This document shows positions 44,766 through 55,293 of a DNA stretch of 64,000 bases, piece by piece (position 1 is the stretch's first letter; each line of letters opens with the position of its first letter). The stretch is from Dicyema japonicum (Eukaryota > Dicyemida > Rhombozoa > Dicyemidae): contig RDEW01000006.1 in the NCBI GenBank assembly GCA_011109175.1, positions 1,047,184-1,111,183 on the forward strand. Reading direction: 5' to 3'. Under the pieces are notes generated by a model that was given only the letters and a program-made list of their open reading frames with translations, searched no databases and was not told where the DNA came from. The translations under genes and the position numbers were made by a program.

Positions 44766-45539
44766 TCACTTTTGGTGGGCCTTAATGTGCATTGTTAGGT
44801 AGTGGGGTTTGTCACTCCCAAAAGCATTGCTCGCATTGGTAGAAAGGTGTCTGTTGAGCCATCGCCTTGGCCTTCTGCTCATTCACAGTCCTTTCAATTT
44901 CCAGTTTTAGTTTTGCATTTAACTGATCTGAGGAATACCCATTCTTCTGAGGAGTCGGACAGTATCCAAACTCGTGGCCATAGTTCTTGCAGTGTTTGAG
45001 CATGTCACACTTCCAACTGGAGTCATATTCACAAGAAGCACACGTGAATATTCTCATAGAGTCACCAATATTGTCTCCATTACAGTACTGACTTGACCTT
45101 CTTTTTGATTTTTTTTGAAAATTAGACTTGGTGGTGGAATACTTGGAATGATTAATAATTGGGAGATTATTCCTACGTTGCGACAACTGCAAGGGGTTGA
45201 AGACGCAAGGCTGATGATAAAAAGGATTCACCAAAAACGGTCTCTGAATGTTAAAAAATGGTCGATAACAGTGAAGAGCTTGTTGATATAAAGCAGAAGC
45301 CATACAATTGTTGAAATAATTTTCATGTAAAATGGAAAATTCTTTACTTGGAGTATTGGCATGCTCGGATATGTTCTCCTTTCCGGTGAAACAGTCATTT
45401 TTACAGGAATCGGTATATCGTTGAGGAGATTTTCCACGGAATAGATGCCATTCTTAAACGAGTCCTTGTTTTGATTGAGTGACTTGTGTGAATCAGCTTC
45501 AGTTTGGTCAACATTGACGGAGAACTGGTCGGACGACAT
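44766..45539 (-). CDS. C2H2 zinc-finger protein with an EH1-like motif
   Basis: Probably a DNA-binding transcription factor. ATG at 45,539; a 26-nt intron (45,366-45,391) fuses two long open frames. N-terminal part: GIYSVENLLNDIP, which resembles an EH1/Groucho-binding motif (F/Y-S-V/I-x-x-L-L). Middle: Ser/Asn/Lys-rich with a basic patch KKSKRRSS. First finger: FTCASCEYDSSWKCDMLKHC...H (C-x2-C-x12-H-x5-H). Then a charged helical spacer and a second finger FYQCEQC, which is completed by HYLTMHIKAHQK only if a one- or two-base frame change at the TTTTGGG run (~44,810) is allowed; otherwise a stop follows at 44,812. No specific family recognised. Confidence 0.7.
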
Positions 45540-46440
45540 GTTTGTTTAGCGCCACTAAGTAGTAATTTATATAAAACGGAATTAGAAAAACGCTTTGATG
45601 TGAAATTCGTAGCGTGAATATAAGCATATTTAAACACAACAGCACTTGGGCGTCAGGTTACTTTATAAAATCTAGCAAAAGGACCTGTCAACCCTCACTT
45701 GGTAACTCAATGTGGTTGATCTGGCAGAAATGCAGAATAATCGAATAAGCATGTATTGTATGTATAAACCACGAATATAATGTCACAAAGGTCACTAATT
45801 ATCATTAAGGCATAAATTAGAAAGGTCATCCGTAATACCCTTAGTTTATTCCCATTTTCTCGCTGCCTTTAGATTATCAGTATATTGAGACGTGATTCTT
45901 ATCAATTTCCTTTATATAATTTTTTATCTCCAATAAAATTCGCAAGTTAAGTGTCACTGATATGACAATCTTTGACAGATTGTCATTAACTTACCAAACC
46001 ATGTGGGCCTTTTAGTCTTTTTAAATATTTTGTGGTAACCACCCTTACAATCAGCCAACAGATTAGAGTATTAACCACACATTGCTGAGAATACTGAAAT
46101 ATAGAGTTGGGGGATAATTTTGTTAGTCCTGTAATAACGCCATTCTAAGAATTGTCTGCATTCATTTGTCTTTTGACCTTGCTTTGCCAATTAACTCAAA
46201 ATATCCATGATTAGTCAAATTAAATGACATTAAAGATTAGGAATTTATGAGTCACGTGTTTAATATGAAAATACTCAAGTTTAATCCAAATAATTGGATA
46301 AGATTTTATTATTCATTCGAGTCATAGTTATTTCAACAATTCAAATTGGGTCATCAGACTCATCACAATATCTCATTTTACCTCTAACAGAAAAATTGCA
46401 GTCATTTATTAAAAAACGATACCCTAGTTAAGATTATCCC
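45540..46440. other. upstream region of the zinc-finger gene; no gene recognised
   Basis: AT-rich, no open frame of note and no repeat recognised. Likely holds regulatory DNA of the zinc-finger gene. Confidence 0.35.
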
Positions 46441-46449
46441 CCATATATG

Positions 46450-46545
46450 TGTATTGAATTCTAGCAAATTTTGGAGCAGCAAGGAATCGAATCCGGAGAC
46501 TTTTTTAGTTTAGAAGCTTGTATCCTTGTGAGCTTATCATTTCGT
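46450..46545 (-). repeat. tRNA-like sequence (SINE head or tRNA pseudogene)
   Basis: On the minus strand: TAAGCTCACAAGGATACAAG (A-box-like) and GGATTCGATTCCTTGCTGCT (B box), spaced as in a tRNA. T-stem and acceptor pairing are poor. The B box and following bases match the SINE heads at 7.4 and 36.95 kb. Confidence 0.5.
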
Positions 46546-46869
46546 CCAAAAATCATTATTTTTAAATGTTCTGTTTGACAAGGACCACACTTACATCAAC
46601 ACATTGACATTCTCAAATTTCCACTATTTTATTAATAGAAAGACGCGGTCATTAAGTGATTCCGGCCCCTCTACATTCCACCCATTCTATATATATTCGT
46701 GTGTGATAAATCACATCCCCGTTTCCCTGAAAATAACCTCAAAAGGAATTTTATCCCCCACTGAGTCGGAAATTCTACATAATCAAACTAATATATGCCA
46801 CGTAACGCCAACTTTAGTGTGGTGCTATGTGGCTACTTGAATTGAAGATTATTTGTTTGCTTCCTCTGT

Positions 46870-47110
46870 TCCACTTCTCTTTTGGCTCCAAGGAGCTTGT
46901 TAGCGTGCGTGTGGTTCACCATCTCTTGTGGCCCCAGATATAATCCTAAATTAAATCCAAAAAGGACCATGGTCAACAACCATCCAGAGAAGTTTCCCCT
47001 GGACGGCACTTCCTTCAATTCCGAGAATGCGAAGACTGCTGAGGGAGGCCGGGATCACCTGACTTTTTTAGTTCTGGCTATGACGGTGTTTTTCTGGTTA
47101 AATAAATTTA
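46870..47110 (+). mobile_element. LINE 3' end
   Basis: The block GAGGCCGGGATCACCTGACT, then TATGACGGTGTTTTTCTGGT and TAAATAAATTTAAAT matches the 3' end seen inverted at 52.33-52.42 kb (AGCTGGGATCACCTGAAATT), and more weakly 61.29-61.37 kb. It marks one jockey-like LINE family. Confidence 0.5.
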
Positions 47111-47129
47111 AATTTAATATAAATTGTTT

Positions 47130-47440
47130 TTAAACAAAATGAAGGGTAATTATTTTAATCAAGGGCGCTGGAATGGTCAGTCTATTTCCTCTGATAATAG
47201 CTATTGAGGTACGCTCTCGAAGCCATCCAATCTCACATAGATTTTTGGTGACCCTTTGTATTATTAACCCGATCTGATAGAGTACTTCGTCCCCTTGTGG
47301 GCCAAGGATTCCTGACGTCTCAACTGATGATCCTCCGAATGCTTCGTTATTTCCTATTCTTCTGATCCTCCGCTTGCTTATAGGCATAACCTGGGTCTGA
47401 CGCTGAAGCATAAAAATTTTTGAGAGACTACGTGTTAACA
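47130..47440 (-). mobile_element. Diverged PD-motif RT element C-terminus
   Basis: An open minus frame reads SVETSGILGPQGDEVLYQIG and LRERTSIAIIRGNRLTI. 'VETSG..GP' and 'R.SIAI.RGN' are the same motifs that end the copies at 32.6 and 51.5 kb, but the spacing and rest differ, so this is a second subfamily. Confidence 0.5.
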
Positions 47441-47444
47441 CACG

Positions 47445-48910
47445 TAGCGTCCTTAACCAGGTTTCGACTATTAGCGAATGGGAAGATGGTCATCTCGTTG
47501 GACGATGTCATAGCTCTGGGGAAAACCACTGGTCAGTGATGGCCAACTTGCATGACATGCGATGATAACAATAGAGATCGAACCAACCCAACGTCCACAT
47601 TGATATTTTTATTTGGCATACACTTAAGGTAAAGAAAGAGCGAGGCGGACACTGCCTCATCATCTAGCAGGTTGCCCATTTCAGCACGTGGGCAAGCATT
47701 AAATCAAAAACCCGTTGAATAACAGCTAGCCGTTTTGAGGCAGGCAAGTCTTCTTGCATTCTCGGTGTTCGCAAAAATTCCTTTTTATCAAAAATACATC
47801 TTAAATGCTATTTCTGATTAATTTGAAGGTTAAATAGTAAATGTGATCAGACTTAAGGTCCCTCATACTTTTTATGCGCTTAAGGAGTGGCCAAGACGTT
47901 TTCTATGCGTCAATGTGCCTGAGAGTTAGCGGATGTAAATAATTTTTCTCAATATTGGTTTACTTTTTCACCAACACGTGTTAACTAAAGGGATACCAAA
48001 TTTCTTAAAAAACAATTTCAAGTTGATGAATTGGAGATAAATTAATTGAGAAATTTATAATTCATGTCTTATCTTACATAAATCCACGTCTCTAAAGTTT
48101 ATAATTATATATTCAGATTCGTGTGGGAATCGCAACTATTGCGGTCTCAAATCAAAATCTTTCCAGTCAAATCAGGATACTTTAATAGTCATACATTTAG
48201 TATGAAGGAGACCAAGACGAAAAGTAGAGATCAGCTATTTAACATTTTCAAAGTAATTCATGTCACCGATTCTACCATCTTAGTTTGAGTAAGTCAGCCT
48301 CATATGAGAACATTCAATGATATCCCCATAATTATTTCAAACCAATAATTTAATGATGTTCTATGTGATTTAGTGGACGGGGATCAATTGATTGATTAAA
48401 TATATTATAAATATTATTTACAGCAATAATAACCTGGTCGGACAGTCTAAATAAAATTTCATATAATTCTAATCAAATATATAATTTCCTACTGTCACAT
48501 AAGCAGATGTACCTCACAATATCATTATTCCATCCACAATCAAAGGAAAACACATTCAGTCTTAGTGGTTCTGGGAAACCATCAAGTACAGCAAGCAAAT
48601 TATCATTTCCGTGCTATTCTGGCAATGGAGGTTATCTATGGCTGGGGGATCAGAATTAACAAGCCTAGTATAATCAATCAAGTAACCAGTGGGGGTAATC
48701 ACTAACCTAGACCATCACAAAGTCAATTTATAACAATTAAAGACTAATTAACTGTATTTGGCAAGAACTACAGCATTCAAAGAAAATTGCGTTAAAACCA
48801 AAAATAATGTTTCCCCCTAAAGCTAACTGTTACATCAACAGTCAATCAAGACGGACAAAAACACAAAACAATACATGCAGACATGCAAAATTTGAATATT
48901 AAATAAGTAA
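47445..48910. other. no gene recognised
   Basis: A 1.4-kb AT-rich stretch with only short frames. No tRNA, intron-linked exons or known repeat identified. Confidence 0.4.
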
Positions 48911-48914
48911 ATAT

Positions 48915-49470
48915 TTATTTGAGAAAAAACATTCTAAATTAATCTAAATTTTATGAAGATACTCAATATATAGAATTTTTCTCAAAAATAGGAAATTCAC
49001 CTGAATTTGTTGTCATAAAATGAGGAAGCTGGCTAAAAGCAGCCAAATATTACTCCCAGAATCTTCCAGAAATTATTAAAATTGTCTCTGAATTTGAAGG
49101 AGATGGAGTTTTTTTAATTGAAATGATTTCAAATACCTAACTAATCGATTATTCAATTGAAAAATCTTATGCAGATCTGATAAGCATAGAATTTTCAATA
49201 TAAAAAATTATACACTCGACCCTCACAAATTGGCCACATTTTGAAAATTTTTTCTTAGAAAAATCCTATTCTCCTTATCAATTCGAGTGTATATCAAAAA
49301 AGCTTCAGAAATCTGGGATACTAAGTATTCTTGATTTCCCAAATAAAAATATTCGCCAGAAATTTATTCATACCTTTAAAATTGTTGCGGAAGCTCATCC
49401 TCAGTCGAAAGGGCGATATCTCTTGACGAAAATTCTTGCTAAAATCGAAACTTTAAATATTTAATTTCGT
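48915..49470 (+). pseudogene. hAT-like transposase C-terminal fragment
   Basis: One frame with three stops reads IEFFSKIGNSPEFVVIK, then GSWLKAAKYYSQNLPEIIKI and VSEFEGDGV, and ends KGRYLLTKILAKIETLNI. 'T/K-R-W-G-S/T-W-L-x-A-A-x-Y-Y' followed by a regularly helical region is seen in hAT-derived RNase H-like proteins of invertebrates. The family call is from pattern only. Confidence 0.45.
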
Positions 49471-49503
49471 ATTACAATAAATGATTTAGATTGCTTTTCC
49501 ATA

Positions 49504-51626
49504 ATGCAATTTTTACAATTATTTTTTGCAATTTTGGACAACGCGGGGATCTCAGGCGGACCACGCAATCCAACCGCTGATACTTACAAGATTTTATTGG
49601 AGAAGCATCCACCCTCTCTGAATGACCTACGCCACTGTTCACCCCCATCAAAAGTGACCCCTTTGTCCACGTCGTCTGAGGATGTCATCAGTGGAGGTCT
49701 CGATGACTTAAGGCCCGTCCATCTTAAAGACCTTATTTCACCGACTATTGGAGGCCAAGCATGTCGTCTCTTTTTCTCACTCACTTCTCTTATGAACAGG
49801 AAATTATCTGGACATTTGCCTGATTTGATACGTCATATCTTGTTTTCGTCTAGTCTGATTGCGGTCGACAAGAAGGGAGGTGGTATCCGTCCGATCGCGG
49901 TCGGAGAACCGCAGCATTCAAGACTTTAAAAAACACATTATAGTAAAGCTGGACATCAAGAACGCTTTTAACAGTTAAGAAGAGACTGCATTCTAGAGGC
50001 CTGCAAAGATAATGTCCATATATATTTAAACTGGTCAACTATTCATACGGAAAGCCTACATCTCTATTGCACGGGATTTCATGGTTTCATCGTCCTCGGT
50101 GTTCAACAGGGCGACCCCCTCGGACCACTATTGTTCTCCCTCGGAATTGAGAGGATTACGAAGCTCTCTCGATGCCCACTCAACATCTGGTACCTCGATG
50201 ACGCTGTCCTAGGAGATCTTCCGGAGATGGTCTTCCAGGAGTTGGAAGTACCATCCCCGCGTTGTCCAAGGTGGGTCTTGAATTGAATACAACAAAATGT
50301 GAAATAACAAACTGTGGTCTTGCTGACGATGACTTCTCTACGATTGTTCACAAAATTACTCCTTGTTTCCTGGTGGGATTTCGACCCCTGAAAACGAATT
50401 GATTTTTTTGATCCTCGATCACTAGGAATGCGATGAAGCATGTCCTCCTTGACAAAAAACAACTCCTATGCGAATCGCTGAACAGATTACAGCTACTTGA
50501 TTCACACTCAGCACTATTCCTCATGAAAAGAAGTCTTAACATTCAGACAATCGCCTATTTACTAAGGACAGCCCGTACTATTCCCAATTGGAACAGCTTG
50601 AGCACTTTGATTTGTCTCTCCTCAGATCGACGGAGCAAATATTTAATGTCAAATTTTACGATGCTACATGGAAGCAAGCTACACTCCCAGTTAGATTTGG
50701 GGATCTTGGAATCCGTCATACTTTACGTCTCACTTCCTGCACATCTGTCTTCACTTACGGCTTGCGAATTTTTGATCAGGAATGATTCTACACTCCTTAC
50801 CCGAATTCTCAATTGACCAAGACATAATCCACGCACGAAAAGCCTGGAATGCCCAACCTCCCCTGCCTCCTTCACAAGACTGCCAGCGAAACCTGGACAA
50901 TTTATTGTGCTGGAAATCATTTGGACTCCTACTGGAATCGGCCAATCAGCACCGACGCGCTTGTTTGCTTTCGGGGGCTTCCTAAAAACTGAACTTGGCT
51001 AAACGCCATCCCAAATGGAGCTCTGGGCACTTTTTGGATAATGAATGCGTTAGAATGGTATCTCTCTGCGGCTGGGACCGAAAGTATGTGTACTCACCCG
51101 TGCCGATGTGGTCCTGATAGACTGTTATGGCCTGCACCCTCTCGCCTGCAAGAGGAGCGCTGGCAGATCTCCAAGGCACAAGGCTCTGAATGAGATTGTC
51201 AAACGGGCTATGGATGCTGCTGGATACTCGGCCATTCTTATGCAGAAGTGATGGGAAACGACCGGACGGGATGACCATATTTCCCTTTGAGGCCGGGAAA
51301 CCACTTGTTTGGGACGTGACATGTAAAGACACGTTCGCCCCGAACAATCTTCACGAGTGCGCTTCAAGGGCCTGCTCTGCAGCCGTCAAGGCGGAGAAGG
51401 CCGAACTCGAAAAATCGGCGACCTTCCCGATAATGTCCAATTTGTTCCTCTTGCTATGGAGACTTCCGGATCCTACTCCCCCTCTACACTAGAGTTTTTC
51501 AGACGTCTTGGAAATCGGATCACCTCATGCACTGGAGATCTTTGCGAACGCCGCTGGCTGTTTGACCGAATTTCGCTCGCAATTTTGAGAGGGAACAGCC
51601 ATGCAGTGAGGGCGGCAGCTATCTAA
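49504..51626 (+). mobile_element. Most complete PD-motif RT element
   Basis: A non-LTR-type element with RT and C-terminal nuclease-like domain. Order: GLDDLRPVHLKDLISPTIGG (49,700) and GGIRPIAVGEPQ (49,880), RT fingers; GVQQGDPLGPLLFSLGIERI (50,100) and NIWYLDDAVLGD (50,190), RT palm with the YLDD box; TLPVRFGDLGIRHTLRLTSC (50,680), thumb; NQHRRACLLS (50,955); then the C-terminal domain RPDGMTIFPFEAGKPLVWDV with TCKDTFAP (51,265) and VPLAMETSG..SPSTLEFF...ISLAILRGNSHAVRAAAI (51,440-51,626). About six frame breaks separate the pieces, so it is inactive, but all core motifs survive. Sister fragments are at 18.7, 22.8, 32.6 and 47.2 kb. Confidence 0.8.
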
Positions 51627-51729
51627 TGTTTTGTCCTTGTCATTTTTAATAAAAAAATTTTATCCCAATATAAATTATGATGGGTACGATAAAGCATTTG
51701 TACATCTTTACTTTTTCACTGAGCTTTCT

Positions 51730-53830
51730 ACCCAATCTAGGTTTCCAAAAGCATTAAAAACAAGGATTTGCAGGCTACTTCTTCCACATCCACCAAGAGC
51801 GATCCCATCTTATTTCGTATTCTCCACGTCTCGTCAGATTTCCTCTCTGCACGGCTGAATGGTGTAAACTTTGTTTTGTCAGTGTTTATCTTTAAGAACC
51901 ATTTTTGGAATATATATGGAAGATACTCGTTTATTAGTATTATTAACCCCAAGCTTACCATTGTAAGCCCATCACAAACAGTCATAACTAACTAATCCAA
52001 GGAAGGAACCAAAGGGAGAACATCTTCTTGTGCCGACCAATACTCGTTTACGCAATTGAAACATTCAGCATCCTCAGATATAAATTCAAAATCATAAATC
52101 TTTTCGTTAGCCTTTAATCGACGATCTTAGTCTCTCAACGCAGCCTCGAAATAAATAACGAAAAGAATAGCGACAGAGAGTCTCCTTGTAGAACTCTTTG
52201 TGTTGTTTCAGAAAAGATAGAGGTAGAATTTCCTAGATGAGTATCTTCTAGCAGAATGGAGATCATTCTAACATCATGGGAAAGGTTTTCAAAATTTTAA
52301 TGAGTATTCCTCTGGACAGAATCTAATTATTATTAATTTATTGAACAAAAACCACCGTCATATACAAAATAACAAAATTTCAGGTGATCCCAGCTTCTCT
52401 CAACAGTCTCCGCATCTTTTTTCAGTATTCAGACTGCTTTCCTGCGCATTTTCCTGACATGACGAGTCTCCACCGGAAAAGTGCCTGGATGTGTATGAAG
52501 AGCCATCCAGGAGGAACTCCTCTGGATGGCCGTTGACAAATGGTTCTTTTCGGATACACTATAACATGCATCTGACGTCACCATACAAAGAGAACCACAT
52601 GACGCAGACTAATTAAGTGAATTAGGAACAGACAAACAAAACAGAAACTTTAATCAATTAGCCACGAAGCACCACATGGCGCCACATAACGCACGAGACA
52701 TGTCAATCCCGAATATTTTTGGCATAAACTCCAGACCATCTGTGTGTCCAGACATCGTCAGTGGTAGACCTTCCTTTTCTGAATGCACATTGTCCAGGTG
52801 ATAAGAATTTGTTGACTTTATTATTGATTCAATGTAATAATAAAAAGTGTTTCCGTAAGGTCGACAATAAAATAATTGGTCTTAGGTTACTTGAAGAACC
52901 TCTAGATTTTACAGGTTTCGGTAGAGGAATGTCCCAATTCCAAGATCACCTTTGTCTTCAATAGCTTTGTTAAGTATGAAAGTGTTTCAGCCAATTCAGT
53001 AGGTCCAAACTTGATACTAGACTGGATATTGTCCGGTCCAGCCGCTCTCTTACATTTTAGTTTTTCTATTGCTTTAAGAGTTTCCAAGACACTTATAGGA
53101 CAATCAGGTGGATGTATAGGTTTTTATGATTTTTTCCTTCAGATCCATAATTGTTGAAGATGTCATAATAGGCAGAAACTATATTCACATTTTCAGTGTC
53201 GTTGCTGTTCGTGTTGGTCATGAATAACTGTTTCCCAACCTTTTCTTTTTGTTAATAATCATTTTTTCCTCAATCTGTTTGTCCACTTTCTTTTCACTTG
53301 ATGTTTTTGAAGTTTTTTGATTTTCTTAAAAATGATGTTACTCTTTTCATACTCGTATATTTGAATTTTAATTCTGAAGTTATTTTGTTCTGCTGATAAA
53401 GAGGATACTTCTTTATTTTAACGAGGAGTGACCAAAACCAATGCCGCAGTATTCTTCAGTGTGACTTCAATGTCAGTCCACAAATCCCCCTATTATTTAC
53501 CTTACTTATAGACGTTTCAAGACCATCATAAGATTTCAAGTTTCGTATGTTTTTGTTACTTCTACACAATATTTAGTCGATTTGGTTGTATGTTTTAATC
53601 AGGATCCCATTTTGTCTTTCTTGAACAAATCCAGGTAGTCTTATGTCTTGATGGATGATAAAGGCAGTATTCGTAATAAGTTGTAGGATTGCAGAATTGG
53701 ACTAATGAAAAATCAGAGGAATTTCGATGGTTCCGAGTATGCGGTCCAATACAAGTCTCATCATTCCGCGTTCTACCAACTCTGGCATTCAATCTCAATC
53801 AATGAACGTCACAAATAATGACTAATGTGT
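51730..53830 (-). mobile_element. RTE/CR1-like LINE copy with internal insertion
   Basis: Minus strand from 53,830: NARVGRTRNDETCIGPH and KTTWICSRKTKWDPD (endonuclease 'N-A-R-V-G ... GP.G...K-T-T-W', 53,600-53,790), then LETLKAIEKLKCKRAAGPDN (~53,070), the start of the RT, and KWFLKINTDKTKFTPFSRAE (~51,890), the thumb. Between ~52,330 and 52,560 the sequence matches another LINE's 3' end (see 46.9 kb), so a second element has inserted. Frames are badly broken. Confidence 0.65.
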
Positions 53831-54049
53831 TCCAGTCAAGCATAAATTGAACGCACTGAGCTCGAAAGCCGCTTACTAATTTATACCACGATAATCCTTC
53901 TTAGATTTAAACAAAATAGTTTTCAGGATACTAAACTACCTATAATGTAAATAATCCTATCTCTTTTCCTAACACGTGACATATTCTTTAACAGTCCTTA
54001 CTATATTTATGGTTGAGATACGAACGCATTATTTTCTTGGATAGACATT

Positions 54050-54250
54050 ACAGTGCACTTAATGTCTTCATCTCCCAAAGATGGATATAACTTTTTCCCT
54101 TTTCTTAATGGACTCGGAAGAAATCGTAAACTCAAAACTTTGAAATCAAAAACAATCGATCCAAAAATGCCAGGTTCGATTACTTTCAGTTCCTAATTGA
54201 ATGATTTTGAGTTAAGTTACACAGGTCTCACTAAGTTTTAGGCGACCAAG
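54050..54250 (+). repeat. tRNA-derived SINE, Ser/Leu-like head, copy 2
   Basis: TCTTAATGGACTCGGAAGAA, ACTCAAAACTTTGAAATC and CCAGGTTCGATTACTT are colinear with 32,256-32,350, with ~25-30% differences by eye. Confidence 0.5.
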
Positions 54251-54363
54251 GAGAAATAAGAGATCAGATATTTTATAATACAACCTAATTAATAAAATGT
54301 AAATATTATTAATGTTAAATAAAATATTTTTATTTAAATAGTTCATAAAGTGTATAATACATA

Positions 54364-55182
54364 ATGGCTGTCCTTGAGTTCCTTAGTTGTCTTTTACTTT
54401 CATTTTCTCCACCTACTGTCGTTTTCTTCTGTTATATTGCCAGGAATCCCTTCCGAGTGATACTCTTCATTTGCAGGTTTTATGGAAAATCACCCCTAGT
54501 TGCATCTTCTGGATATTTGCCGTTAACTTATCTGCCATTATTTGGTACATCGGCAGAAACGGAAAAAACCAACTTTACGTTTCAGCGTTTTTTTCGGTGA
54601 TCTTTCAAGAATTGGCCAGAATTGTGACTATAAAGCTAACCATGTTGACTTTTTAAGCATTCTAGAAAATTCTTCGAATTTGCTAAAGCAGAAGTGAGCG
54701 AAAAAAACATGATGAAGCTCTCCTTAGGTTCCCTCTTTACTCATTCCAGTGACCGGCTGTGCCTTCGGGACACTGAACACCTTTTTGAGGATGTCGAACA
54801 TTTTGTCATCTCTCAACGGTCCAGGGGGCTTCGGAATCAACGGACTGGGTTACAAGTTCCCTCTATATTCTGGTCAGTGCTCTGTTTACTCGGTAGCGTT
54901 GCTCTCTGTGGGATTCTTCCTACTGAACATATTTTGGAGTTATTTTATATGGTTGGGGCTCAGGAAGAAGGACCTGTGTAGATTTTTTTACCTCTCTCTC
55001 ACCACTACCGTTCTCCACCTCATTTCATCGATATGCGTATGTATTGTATTTATTGTAAGACATGGCTTTCTCAGACTTATTGGAATGAGCTGTTGTTTGC
55101 TGTCTGCTTTGTTTACGCTGTCCTTATTCCACTTCAACTTGTCGTTATTTGGTACTCATTTCGCACGGGAAATTTAATCTAA
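54364..55182 (+). CDS. APH1: APH-1, gamma-secretase subunit
   Basis: A seven-span scaffold of gamma-secretase, the intramembrane protease that cuts Notch and other type I proteins. Introns of 23, 22, 22, 24 and 23 nt are placed by alignment. They give: FLSCLLLSFSPPTVVFF...NPFRVILFIC (TM1), CIFWIFAVNLSAIIWYI (TM2), LYVSAFFSVIFQELARIVTI (TM3), VTGCAFGTLNTFLRMSNIL (TM4, two of three GxxxG glycines kept), FPLYSALLSVGFFLLNIFWS (TM5), LTTTVLHLISS (TM6, His kept) and LLFAVCFVYAVLIPLQLVVI (TM7). The catalytically important His in TM5 of other APH-1 proteins is Asn here (LLNIFW). The ETFDH gene begins 111 bp downstream on the same strand. Confidence 0.9.
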
Positions 55183-55293
55183 TTATTAATTATTTTGATA
55201 AATTTATTTTTAATTTATTTGGATTTTAGTAGATTGTTGTTGACTGTTTGATCTATTTTTTGAATATCTACTTATTGGATTAATTTTGTTGGA

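Noticed and set aside
46450-46545. Functional tRNA gene on the minus strand
   Set aside because: A and B boxes are visible, but the T-stem and acceptor stem do not pair, and the sequence continues into repeat-like DNA.
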